Below, piece by piece: positions 36,404 through 45,206 of a stretch of DNA of 64,000 nt. The stretch covers positions 1,612,001-1,676,000 of the forward strand of contig NZ_CP009501.1 of NCBI RefSeq assembly GCF_000969885.1, written 5' to 3'. Under the pieces are notes generated by a model, which was given only the letters and a program-made list of their open reading frames with translations, made no database searches and had not been told where the DNA came from. How positions within the stretch are numbered: position 1 is the first letter of the stretch; every line of letters begins with the position of its first letter. Made by a program: the position numbers and the translations under genes. The DNA is from Methanosarcina thermophila TM-1 (GTDB lineage Archaea > Halobacteriota > Methanosarcinia > Methanosarcinales > Methanosarcinaceae).

Positions 36404-37705
36404 TCAGGACGAGGGACTCCAGAAGCTCAAAATTATACGCGCCCCGCCCGGGTTTATCTGCCTGTAAACAGATTCAATCTGCTCGTCCCGAAGCATCCGG
36501 GCTTTCTGAAGATTTTCAGCTTCAAGAATGGAAAAGACCGTTTCGTTGATCTCATCTGAGAATTCAGTTTCAAGTGCGTTTCTAATTTCATCCCTTAAAT
36601 ATTGGGTCATTTGTTCTTCAAGTAAAGGAAGATCAGCCGCCGACGTATTTTCAGGAAGAGTCCTAGAATCTATCGGGAACCCGGCTTTAAGCAGATTCGA
36701 AAAATATGCTGCGAAAGCCTCTTCTCCAGAGATTCCCTCTGCAGGCCGTTCGGAAACTCCGTAGAGCAGGATCTGGAAAGATTCCTCAGTTTCCTCTCCG
36801 AAAACCGATCCGAAATAATCCGAAGGGAAAAGCAACCCGGTAACTGCTTCGGCTCCTTCAATAGCTGCAACGTCAAGTGAAGCATTAAAAGCCTCAAAAA
36901 GTATCTTACTGGCTTCTTCATCTGAGGAGTTAAAAGAAGCTTCAAGCACGGAATCGTTGACACAGGCAAGCAGAGAAGTTTTTGAAGTAGTGCTGGCATA
37001 GAGAGGCATTGAAAGTTCTGTACTTTGCCGGATAGCATTTTCAGGAGGTTCTTCCCCTATAATAAGTTCGCTTTGAATGGGAAAAGCTTTTATGGGATGC
37101 CAGTAGGCTTCAAACCTGTAAGAGAATCTCCCTCCAGTCTTTTGATCCAGATACGCTGAGAGGACTTCCGCATCCCGGGAAAAGTAGTTCGCAGCAAGAG
37201 GGTTTAGAAAAACCGAAGAATCATTATTTGAAACTGTCAGGGAAAGGGCAAGATATTCAGCGACCAAGTCAGCAAAAGTCCTGTGTTTCTGCTCTTTCCC
37301 GAAGAGGGCATGAGAGGAATTTTCCACAAATGAATTTTGAGGTACTGAGATATTAAGAGCAGCAAGAGGGGAAATTACATATTCGAAATCCTCAAGTTTA
37401 CAGGAAAGCAGCGACTCAAGCAGATAAACATCAAGTTCTGAAGAAGTAGTGTAGCCGGCTGCATAATACTGATTTTCAGCCTTCATGGAGGGCATTAACA
37501 CGACACCTGCAAGCGAAATCAGGACAAGCAAAAAGATAGCATCAAAAACTGTGGAATAGCCTGAACACTTTGAAGCCAGCCCGGCTTTTTTCCTTCGGTA
37601 CTTTCCGGAGATCTCAGAAGCTCTTAAATGCGCTACTTTACCCTGCCTTCGGAGCTTTGATCTCTGGCTTTCTTTTATGATTTCTTCAGTTTTTCTTCTT
37701 TTCAT
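36404..37705 (-). CDS. Membrane-anchored protein of a pilus-like gene cluster
   Basis: 433 residues. A strongly basic cytoplasmic N-terminus (about 1-48) is followed by one hydrophobic helix (STVFDAIFLLVLISLAGVVL, about 51-70), then a large extracytoplasmic domain rich in Ser, Glu and Ala with helical and beta parts. It is the last of four genes on one strand, each with a single N-terminal membrane helix. The layout recalls the accessory DUF7283-7288-type proteins next to archaeal Tad/type IV pilus ATPases in haloarchaea. No ATPase is present here, so the assignment is inferred from organisation. Confidence 0.55.
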   Translation of the reverse strand: MKRRKTEEIIKESQRSKLRRQGKVAHLRASEISGKYRRKKAGLASKCSGYSTVFDAIFLLVLISLAGVVLMPSMKAENQYYAAGYTTSSELDVYLLESLLSCKLEDFEYVISPLAALNISVPQNSFVENSSHALFGKEQKHRTFADLVAEYLALSLTVSNNDSSVFLNPLAANYFSRDAEVLSAYLDQKTGGRFSYRFEAYWHPIKAFPIQSELIIGEEPPENAIRQSTELSMPLYASTTSKTSLLACVNDSVLEASFNSSDEEASKILFEAFNASLDVAAIEGAEAVTGLLFPSDYFGSVFGEETEESFQILLYGVSERPAEGISGEEAFAAYFSNLLKAGFPIDSRTLPENTSAADLPLLEEQMTQYLRDEIRNALETEFSDEINETVFSILEAENLQKARMLRDEQIESVYRQINPGGARIILSFWSPSS

Positions 37706-37794
37706 GCGATCTCTCTCATCTCAAGCCATATTTACACTTCATGCCTTGTTTCCGCTTAGAATTTACTTATATCTGTCATTTATTACGGGTTTTC

Positions 37795-38292
37795 TTACAT
37801 CCATGCCGTCTTATAAATCACGACAGTAAGGAATCCAGGCACCGATTGTGCGGGATTCAACTCAATAACAACAGGTACAGAGGCTGCAACCTTTTCCTTA
37901 CCATCGGCAAAAGCTTCAGGTTCAACATTGTCCGGTACAATCCGCCAGCAACACTGGGCGTCCTCTGTGCGGATTTCAACCAGAAACCGGTAGTTCCCGG
38001 AAAAATTTGCAAAAAGCCTTTCTCTTTCATTGAATCCATCTGGATCCGAAAGAGAATCAAGTGCAGTTGCCGATAGCAAACCTGAACTTCCAGTCTTCAG
38101 AATAGGATTGTCAGCAAGGGTTTCGGCAAGAAGGGAAGCGCTTTCGTAATTCTCCAGGGCAAACGAACGGTCCTCATAGCCGAAGTAGGTCTGCGAAATC
38201 AGGGCTGCAAAAACCATGAAACCTGTGACAGCGAGGGCTATGGAAAGCAAATCGGCATGGGGTTCAATTATTGCTCGCTCGTCAGTGAACAT
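37795..38292 (-). CDS. Small membrane-anchored protein of the pilus-like cluster
   Basis: About 165 residues from ATG 38292: a short acidic N-terminus (MFTDERAIIEPHADLL), a hydrophobic helix (SIALAVTGFMVFAALIS), then a beta-rich domain with a Cys-Cys pair (EDAQCCWRIV). The frame is open for 58 codons upstream (to 38466), which would overlap the previous gene; the shorter start places the helix as in its neighbours. No clear ribosome site supports either choice. The acidic stretch just before the helix is reminiscent of archaeal class III prepilin signals but no cleavage site is evident. Confidence 0.55.
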   Translation of the reverse strand: MFTDERAIIEPHADLLSIALAVTGFMVFAALISQTYFGYEDRSFALENYESASLLAETLADNPILKTGSSGLLSATALDSLSDPDGFNERERLFANFSGNYRFLVEIRTEDAQCCWRIVPDNVEPEAFADGKEKVAASVPVVIELNPAQSVPGFLTVVIYKTAWM

Positions 38293-38419
38293 TACGGAGC
38301 ACTTTTGTTTTACAGGCTTTATGGCGGTGCAGGGTAGATACACAGTCACTAACCAATCTTTGGGCAGCAGTTTCTCGATGGGATTTTTGAGAATACTTTT
38401 GAGATGAACCTTGAGCCAA

Positions 38420-39091
38420 TCATTGATAAACAAGGACACAGCCAAAAGCAGAAATTCCCTCCTCATCTTTTACATAAATAAGCTCTTTTTTCAATGAAAT
38501 TTTTTCATTTGGATCCAGAACTGCCTCATCTGTCCCGACAGCCTGAAGAAAAGCTTCTATTTCGGCATAATCAGCTGTAAGGGGAGTTTCTTCACCGCCC
38601 TGAGCTCCGAATTTAGTACTGAGCTTTTCATGCAGAACAGATTCATTAAATGGTAAAACTCTGAATGTAAAGGGTTTGACAGCCCTGAAACTCCGTTCCC
38701 GATACTTGGTTTCAAGACAGATGTATTCTCCCGAGACTTTTATTTTTAGATCTTCCATAAAAGGCGAATTCCTGAAAATTTCCTCATCTTCAAAACAATA
38801 GTAACCATCCGCCTGAAGATTATTTGAACCTGGATTACCTGGATCTGAATTATCTGAACCTGAATTATCTGGTCTTAGGTTATCCGATCCTGAGTTACTT
38901 GATCCAATCATATCTACCGCAGTTTTAAAGTCCCGGGAAAGAAAATCAAGCTGTTCCTGAATCTCAAGCTCTTTAAAGCTTGCAGCCAGATGAAAGATTC
39001 CTGCAAACAAAATAACGCTTGCAAGAATGAGTGCCGCCTTTGAGATTAGAAAATCGGCCCATGCCGAGTCATCCTGAGCAAAATTTCTCAC
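38420..39091 (-). CDS. Membrane-anchored protein of the pilus-like cluster
   Basis: 223 residues. The short N-terminus MRNFAQDDSAWADFLISKAA leads into one membrane helix (LILASVILFAGIFHLAASF). A helical stalk (EIQEQLDFLSRDFKTAVDMI) and an Asn/Ser/Asp/Gly repeat (about 75-100) join it to a beta domain. The repeat is made of GSDN-like units encoded by an imperfect tandem sequence (about 38824-38910). It lies 29 bases after the preceding gene. Function is inferred from the cluster only. Confidence 0.55.
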   Translation of the reverse strand: MRNFAQDDSAWADFLISKAALILASVILFAGIFHLAASFKELEIQEQLDFLSRDFKTAVDMIGSSNSGSDNLRPDNSGSDNSDPGNPGSNNLQADGYYCFEDEEIFRNSPFMEDLKIKVSGEYICLETKYRERSFRAVKPFTFRVLPFNESVLHEKLSTKFGAQGGEETPLTADYAEIEAFLQAVGTDEAVLDPNEKISLKKELIYVKDEEGISAFGCVLVYQ

Positions 39092-39120
39092 AGCAAATCT
39101 TCTCCTGAGTGTCAGATTTT

Positions 39121-39606
39121 TTAAAGGCTTTCTTTTTCGGAAATAAGTACGAATAATCTTCCGGATTTTGGTTCGAGCTTTGTAGATAGAAGAAGCCTGT
39201 GCCTGCCAGAAGCAAGGGATACGGGCCCATTAAGCTCAGGATTTGAAAATGAAGCGGCAGAATAGTAGAACGTGACCTTTTCTGCTGTACGGATGCAGTA
39301 ATCATTCGCATCCGCAGGCCATTTGTCTTCCCGGCCGGGCAGAGCCCCAAAATCCACACTCACGCCTTCAGGAAGCCTGAGTTCCAGGGAAATTTCACTT
39401 CCTTCTCCATGCAGTGAGAGCTGTTCGGCAGCAGCCGTAAGCTTTGAGACCTCGTCCAGAGCTGTCTTCTCCTTTGCCTCCTCCAGAAAATCAAAAAGAT
39501 AAACTGAGGAGAGAAGTAAAATTACAACAAAAAGGACGCCTGAAACCGTAAGCCTGAAAGGAAGTGAAGTAACAGCGGATTCGTCAGTTCCAATCCGACG
39601 AGGCAA
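39121..39606 (-). CDS. Small pilin-like membrane protein
   Basis: 161 residues. The N-terminus (MPRRIGTDESAVTSLPFRLT) is followed by one helix (VSGVLFVVILLLSSVYLFDF), a charged helical stalk (LEEAKEKTALDEVSKLTAAA) and a beta-rich end. This is the lollipop shape of type IV pilin-like proteins. It is the first gene of a run of four on the minus strand. Whether it is processed and assembled is unknown. Confidence 0.55.
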   Translation of the reverse strand: MPRRIGTDESAVTSLPFRLTVSGVLFVVILLLSSVYLFDFLEEAKEKTALDEVSKLTAAAEQLSLHGEGSEISLELRLPEGVSVDFGALPGREDKWPADANDYCIRTAEKVTFYYSAASFSNPELNGPVSLASGRHRLLLSTKLEPKSGRLFVLISEKESL

Positions 39607-39946
39607 AACTGGACTTTCATTAACCGTAAATTAACCCCCCATTCAGAACTCCTGAAATTCTGAGTGTTGAGAATAATGAATTTAGCCTGCCAGAGTATAA
39701 AAAATTTTTTACTCTTTTGGCTAAGAAATAGTAATCCGAGTGAAGACGTAAATCCAGAAGTTAAGGTGTTCTTAATCGCAGCTTTATCCAATTTGCGAAT
39801 GGGCGCACCAGCATTTGCTATGTTTTTATTGAAAAATAGAAAAAATATGAAAATTAATATTTGAAGAGAGTTTTATCTTTTATATCTCAAGGAAATAAAT
39901 ATTATAAACTCAAAGAAATAAAAATTATAAAACAGAAATTTTTTTG
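39607..39946. other. Intergenic region, nothing recognised
   Basis: The stretch contains the promoter side of the pilin-like cluster and A/T-rich repeats of AAAGAAATAAA (near 39888-39930) at the 3' end of the SDR gene. An 89-codon minus frame here lacks coding character and overlaps the pilin-like gene. Confidence 0.35.
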
Positions 39947-40714
39947 TTAAATTGAGGTCCAGCCGCCATCAACTATAATCATTTGACCTGTAATATATGT
40001 TGATGCATCGGATGCGAGATAAAGGACTGTCGTATCCAGTTCTCCAGACCTTCCCGGGCGTCCCATCGGGCACATGAATTCAATGATTTTCGCAAATTCC
40101 GGATCAGCAACAACCCCTTCAGCCATTCCGAGAGCAAAATATCCTGGTCCGATAGCGTTAACCGTAATCCCTTCTTTTGCCCATTCGCTTGCCAGAGCCT
40201 TTGTGAGCGTTAAAACCCCACCTTTTGTTGCACAATAAGCTGTGACCGGCATTTCTTTCATTGATACAACTGAGTGAATCGATCCTATGTTAATGATTCT
40301 TCCGTATTTTTGCTTCAACATTACTTTTCCGACCTCGCGGGCAAAGAAATAAACCCCGTTCAGGTTGGTATCAACCATTGTGCGCCACATCTCATCCGTT
40401 GTTTTTTCGGCAGCATCAACAAGCCCGAGCCCGGCATTATTTACAAGAATATCAATTCTGCCGAAGTCTTTTTCCACCCGCTCTACAGTATCCTGAATTT
40501 GATCGGTTTTCATTACATCACATACATAATAGCGGCAGGTTACGCCGAGCTTTTCAATTTCCTTCTGTACTTCCTTCAATTTATCTTCCCGGCGTGCAAT
40601 GAGAGCAAGATTTGCACCCTGATTTGCCAGAGCTTTTGCAAAATCCACTCCAAGCCCTGAGGAAGCCCCTGTAACAATAGCAACTCTTCCAGTTAAATCA
40701 AAAAGATTCTTCAT
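39947..40714 (-). CDS. Short-chain dehydrogenase/reductase
   Basis: 255 residues, a classical SDR. The cofactor motif is TGASSGLGVDFAKAL (about 16-30), with DVMKTDQ, the NNAGLG strand, catalytic Ser in INIGSIHSV, and Tyr/Lys in AYCATKGGVL. The arginine pair after the second strand (LIARREDK) suggests NADP. The C-terminus ITGQMIIVDGGWTSI is typical of the FabG / gluconate 5-dehydrogenase branch. The substrate cannot be told. It stands alone between long AT-rich spacers. Confidence 0.85.
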   Translation of the reverse strand: MKNLFDLTGRVAIVTGASSGLGVDFAKALANQGANLALIARREDKLKEVQKEIEKLGVTCRYYVCDVMKTDQIQDTVERVEKDFGRIDILVNNAGLGLVDAAEKTTDEMWRTMVDTNLNGVYFFAREVGKVMLKQKYGRIINIGSIHSVVSMKEMPVTAYCATKGGVLTLTKALASEWAKEGITVNAIGPGYFALGMAEGVVADPEFAKIIEFMCPMGRPGRSGELDTTVLYLASDASTYITGQMIIVDGGWTSI

Positions 40715-41713
40715 TATAACCCTCCCCTTACTTTATTAGCTAAATATTGATTATGTATTAGTCCCCAAAATTGCATTTTATCCAGAGACTTTATAAGGCT
40801 TATTATCAGCTCTATAAACTTTTAAAGTATAGTTTATAATTTCTTTGTGAATCCGTGCACATATAAAAGTCTTCAGAAAAGTGAATAGGTCTGCATATAA
40901 GTTAACGTTGTGGACTTTGTTCGATTTACTTTTATGTAAGTCATTTGTCAAGTCAGATATTACTGGTCTTAGGAGCAAAGGCTTTATAGCCAACCATATG
41001 CAAAAGCTAGAAAAATATAAATTTTATATCAGTTCTTTAAAATATTAAAAAGCATGACAGTCTGTAATAATAGGAATAAGTTTATTAGCTTCAAAGGCAA
41101 CCTTTAGCCAAAATTAAAGATAAGAATAATTGCATAAGGAAAAACTCAAATTTAATAAACTATACTATTTTTATTTTTTTAATTTGTTAATAGATATTTA
41201 AATTTTTGGGTTAAAACCGTATATTTTACTATTAATAATCATCTATTTCATAAGAAATTCGTATTTATGAGATATAATACGAAAAAATCATCTTAGATAG
41301 TCTTGTTTACCTTTGTAAAACCGAAGACTCTTTATAGTTATTTTACAGAAATATCTATTGATTTACAGAAATATTTATTGAGGTGATTTGAAAAGATCAA
41401 AAAAAGCATTTAAGAGTTTAGTGGCATCAAGGTTGCCGGACCCGATGCCACCTAAAGATTCTTGGACAAAGAATAGATCTTCGTCGTATAACGTAGCCAA
41501 TTGTTTATGGTACTTAAAGTTTAAAACCCTTCCCTTTTAAAAATTTTTAGTTAGGATTAATTTTTAAAAGGAAAAAAATTACGTATGAGAGTCTATTTTT
41601 TACAAGAGTCTTTACACACCGAATCTGTCACAAATGATGTTTTATTTTAGGGTTCAACTATAAAGAATTGTTATAACTTCTGAAAGATACAACGATAGAG
41701 GTGAGTAAAGCAG
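40715..41713. other. 1-kb AT-rich intergenic region
   Basis: No supported gene; a 71-codon minus frame at 40778-40993 has no ribosome site or family features. A GC-richer island with two stem-loops lies at 41417-41474. The last 100 bases hold the promoter of the SpoIID-like gene. Confidence 0.4.
41417..41474 (+). ncRNA. Candidate structured RNA or terminator (two stem-loops)
   Basis: GTGGCATC (41421-41428) pairs with GATGCCAC (41444-41451), extended by TTTA/TAAA outside a bulged C and by GGT/ACC inside. Directly after, ATTCTT (41458-41463) pairs with AAGAAT (41469-41474). It is the only GC-rich segment in a 1-kb AT-rich spacer far from either neighbouring gene. Strand is a guess. Confidence 0.35.
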
Positions 41714-42742
41714 ATGTTTCACAGAAAGCTTTTGGCATTTTTACTATTAGTATTCTTTGTAATATCTTTAACTGCTCCAGCAGCAAGCGGTATTGCTGGA
41801 AAGAAGACAGTTACCCCAACCGAAGATACCATAAGAGTATATAGAACTGCTACGGGTCAAATTGAGGTATTAGATATAGAAACTGAGTATTTGCCGTATG
41901 TTGTAGCTGCAGAAAATGGTGAAGCTCCGTTTGAATCCATGAAGGCACAGGCTGTGGTTTCAAGAACATTTGCTTACTACAAGAAAAACCATCCAAGTGG
42001 ATCAAATTTTGATTTATATGATGATGAGAGGGACCAAGTCTATAATCCTAATAAAGTCCTCAATAAGAACCACAAAAAAGCAGTTTCTGAAACAAATGGT
42101 TTCATTTTAAAATATGATGGAGATACAATTTGCAGTTTTTACGTAAAGGGAACTGGTAATACGGCAAAGTATGTTACTTACAATGAGGGAAAGAGTGGAG
42201 ATAGTATTTATCAAACTTCTCTGGGTTGGAGAACTGACCCTCCTTCTAAAAACCCATATAATCGGGGTTGTATGGGGCAAGTTCAGGCAAATAAACTAGC
42301 TAATAAAGGGTATGATTGGATTAGCATTTTTAAATACTTCTACGGTGAAGATATCATACTCACTAAAATTGACTTAACCAAGTCTAATTACAAGTCACAA
42401 TCAAAAAATACAAAATTACCCAATAAAGCAAGCGAAGACGAAGTTGTATCATTATCTGTTCTTCGAAAAGCTGCAGCTAATGACCCCGCAAGACCACAAG
42501 GTGAAATAACTCCAGATGCAGATGATGATGTGAAGATTGTTGAAGAAGCTTTGGCTAAAGAAGGATTACTCAGCAGCAAATATGCATATGATGGAAGCTA
42601 TGGAACTGCTACTATCAAAGCATATAAAAAATGGCAGGAGTCTATTGGTTCTGCGCCAAGATACTGTGACGGGATACCTGGGAAGAAGGATCTGACCAAG
42701 CTTGGTAAAAAGTATGGGTTTACTGTGGATACCTCGAATTGA
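41714..42742 (+). CDS. Secreted SpoIID/LytB-like protein
   Basis: 342 residues. A signal peptide (LLAFLLLVFFVISLTAPAASG) precedes a SpoIID domain (about 38-210): IEVLDIETEYLPYVVAAENG, then FESMKAQAVVSRTFAYYKK, the family hallmark, and NRGCMGQVQANKLANKGYDW. In bacteria SpoIID cuts glycan strands of peptidoglycan, which Methanosarcina lacks. The C-terminal part (about 265-342) resembles a peptidoglycan-binding helical repeat (KAYKKWQESIGSAPRYCDGI). The target could be methanochondroitin, an S-layer glycan or neighbouring bacteria. Probably acquired from bacteria. Confidence 0.8.
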   Translation: MFHRKLLAFLLLVFFVISLTAPAASGIAGKKTVTPTEDTIRVYRTATGQIEVLDIETEYLPYVVAAENGEAPFESMKAQAVVSRTFAYYKKNHPSGSNFDLYDDERDQVYNPNKVLNKNHKKAVSETNGFILKYDGDTICSFYVKGTGNTAKYVTYNEGKSGDSIYQTSLGWRTDPPSKNPYNRGCMGQVQANKLANKGYDWISIFKYFYGEDIILTKIDLTKSNYKSQSKNTKLPNKASEDEVVSLSVLRKAAANDPARPQGEITPDADDDVKIVEEALAKEGLLSSKYAYDGSYGTATIKAYKKWQESIGSAPRYCDGIPGKKDLTKLGKKYGFTVDTSN

Positions 42743-43424
42743 TCCACGAAATGAAAAATCAACATAAAATGCAGAAGCAATCAAAGGTATCAGGATATAT
42801 CATTGAATTGTCAATAAGCAGTAAGTTAACCTAAAAGTAGTTTCTTGAGAATTAGGCTTTAAGAATAATCTCAAAAAGTCGGTTCCTTCAAGTTTAGCCA
42901 TTTAAAAATTAGCCCCTCAAGGATTAATCTCTAAAAGGTTAGTTCCTTGAAGGTCAATATTTTTTAAAGTCAAGTATCTCAAGGTTAACCTCTTGAAATT
43001 CTTGTTTTTTGAAGTATGCATTTACAATTAATGATCTTTAACGTTGCTATTTCTTTGAGTGTTATTTTTCTACAATACTTCAGACTTAGAAGATTCGTTT
43101 TAGCAATATTTTAGAGTCTTATTCCTATGTTTCAGGTTTCTCTAATTAAAAAAGAAGGAATTTAAAAAAGTGGCTGGCGGAATAAGCAGTTTTTAAAAAT
43201 GAAATTAGTAAGTACCAAAAAGGCACTACAGATAGTGTAAAACCTAAATTTGATCCACAATTGGGATATTCGAGTATTTGACTATGCGTTAAATTCACAC
43301 CTGAAGCTTGGAACATCTCTACCGGTTTTAAGTCAAATATCCAGTATCCAACTGTAGAATCAATCGAGTTTTTAGACAGCCTCAAAAGAGCTGTCTTTTC
43401 CTTGCTTTTAACAAACCCTCGCTT
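42743..43424. other. Intergenic region with degenerate repeats
   Basis: From about 42840 to 43010 words like TTCCTTGAAGGT and CTCAAGGTTAA recur every 30-40 bases, suggesting a decayed tandem repeat. A 79-codon minus frame at 43146-43385 is not convincing. No RNA gene recognised. Confidence 0.35.
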
Positions 43425-44654
43425 TTAACAAACTTTCTCAATAATCTCTTCCAGCGTCAGAAGTTCCTGTTCTCCTGAAACCATATTTCTCAGCGTAAGT
43501 TTTCCAGCTTCTAATTCTTTTTCCCCGACTATGACAACGTAGTCGGCATTGATGGCGTTTGCATAGGAGAGCTGGGCTTTGAAATTGCGTTCCATAAGGT
43601 CTATGTGGACTGGAACGTGTTTTCTTAATTCTTTTGTAAAGTGAATAGCTTCGCGATGGACATTGGGTTTCGATACAAGGACAAGGGTTTTGGGCATAGG
43701 AGGTTCAAGAGGGCAGATTTCCATTATCCTGTCGAAACCGATTCCAAAGCCAGTTGAGGGTACGTCTCCACCGCCAAAAAGCTGGATAAGCTGGTAGGAG
43801 CCGCCTCCGCAGACCTGTTTCTGGGCGCCGAGACCCTCGGCATAAACTTCAAAAACCATGCCTGTGTAGTAGTCGAGCCCGCGGGCGATCCCGAAATCAA
43901 GGGAATAGTCTACCCCATAGGCATCAAGAAGATTGAGGGTTTTCTCAAAACTGACGAGTTCGGGAATATTCCCGACAATTTTTATTACTTCGGGGAGGAT
44001 ATACTTGCCTTCCAGTTTAATAAGGTGGAAAAGGTCTGATTTGAGCTTTTCCTCGGTTCCGATCTCATCAAGCAGGGCTTCAAGGCCTGCATATTCTTTT
44101 TTGTCCACAAAGCGCATGACCTTGCTTACGATTTCGGGCTCAAGCCCGCTCAGGAGTGTGCGTATGACTGCAAGATTTCCAATCTTCATATCGCCCTTCA
44201 CTCCAGCAGCTTTTAGCAGGGCATCGGCAAGGGCAATAACCTCGGCATCAGAATCGGGTTTTCCGCTCCCGATAAGTTCAACCCCAAACTGCCAGAATTC
44301 CCTGAAGCGACCCTTCTGGGGGCGTTCATAGCGGAAGCAGTTCTCAAAATAAAATAATTTTAAGGGCTTCGGGAAGGACTGGAGTTCATTCACATACAGG
44401 CGCATGACAGGGGCGGTAAGCTCGGGCCTTAGGGTCATTTCCCTGCCGCCTTTATCCTCAAAGTTATAGAGTTCCTCTACTATTCCTTCCCCTGACTTCA
44501 GGGTAAAAAGGTCAAGATGTTCAAACGTGGGAGTAATGATCTCACTGTAGCCCCATTTGTGGGCGACATCGCGCATAATACTTTCCACGTATCTCCTCCG
44601 GGCAGTCTCGGCAGGTAAAAAGTCCCGGGTCCCTCTTGGTCTGTTAACTATCAT
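43425..44654 (-). CDS. hisS: Histidyl-tRNA synthetase
   Basis: 409 residues. Class II synthetase charging tRNA-His. Motif 1 lies near the N-terminus ([20 protein letters not shown]). Motif 2 is [20 protein letters not shown]. The histidine-specific motif is [20 protein letters not shown], and motif 3 is [11 protein letters not shown]. The C-terminal anticodon-binding domain begins [11 protein letters not shown] prefer ATG 44654 ([12 protein letters not shown]), after AGGTG, to the ATG four codons upstream. Monocistronic. Confidence 0.95.
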   Translation of the reverse strand: MIVNRPRGTRDFLPAETARRRYVESIMRDVAHKWGYSEIITPTFEHLDLFTLKSGEGIVEELYNFEDKGGREMTLRPELTAPVMRLYVNELQSFPKPLKLFYFENCFRYERPQKGRFREFWQFGVELIGSGKPDSDAEVIALADALLKAAGVKGDMKIGNLAVIRTLLSGLEPEIVSKVMRFVDKKEYAGLEALLDEIGTEEKLKSDLFHLIKLEGKYILPEVIKIVGNIPELVSFEKTLNLLDAYGVDYSLDFGIARGLDYYTGMVFEVYAEGLGAQKQVCGGGSYQLIQLFGGGDVPSTGFGIGFDRIMEICPLEPPMPKTLVLVSKPNVHREAIHFTKELRKHVPVHIDLMERNFKAQLSYANAINADYVVIVGEKELEAGKLTLRNMVSGEQELLTLEEIIEKVC

Positions 44655-45206
44655 TTTTAAATGCACCTGATAATCTCAAATATTCCTTATTTTCCTGACT
44701 AACTGAGCTTCAAACCAGGTTTTATTGTTCTTCTAACTTTATACATATCGTTAATGCATATTGCTGATAGATATGATCTTTTTCAGCTAGTCTGGATGAT
44801 TCTGATGATTCTTAGCGATTCCAGATGAATCTGGATGATCCTTAATGAGTCTGGATTGTACTAAGTTAAAAGCAAGCTATTTTACTTTTTCGATACTATA
44901 TGAAGTCGGCAAAAATAGTAGAGCTAAAAAAGGTTTCTATTTTTGGAGTATCCGTTTTTATTCAACTTTTTATTTTAGTTGATCACATAAACCCAACTTT
45001 CAGCTAAGGTAACAATAGAAAATTCAAGGTAAACAGCAGGTATTTTAGAGAAAATTGAAGTCTATACATTTAGAAGAAGCTATACCGCACCCATTTAAAC
45101 TTTCACAGAGATAATAAAAAGCTATAAAAGAAAAAATAAAGTTCATTTAATTAATAGAAATTATTAGTTAATAGAGTATTAATTAACAGGGCTTAATAGA
45201 AGAGCA
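44655..45206. other. AT-rich intergenic region
   Basis: Near 44789-44860 the word TCTGGATGAT recurs with a small hairpin CCAGATGAATCTGG. No gene is seen. The 3' part is downstream of the protease and rich in ATTAATAG words. Confidence 0.35.

Noticed and set aside
40778-40993. 71-codon minus frame upstream of the SDR gene
   Set aside because: No ribosome site, composition like surrounding AT-rich spacer.
43146-43385. 79-codon minus frame before hisS
   Set aside because: No family pattern; may be a remnant but cannot be supported.
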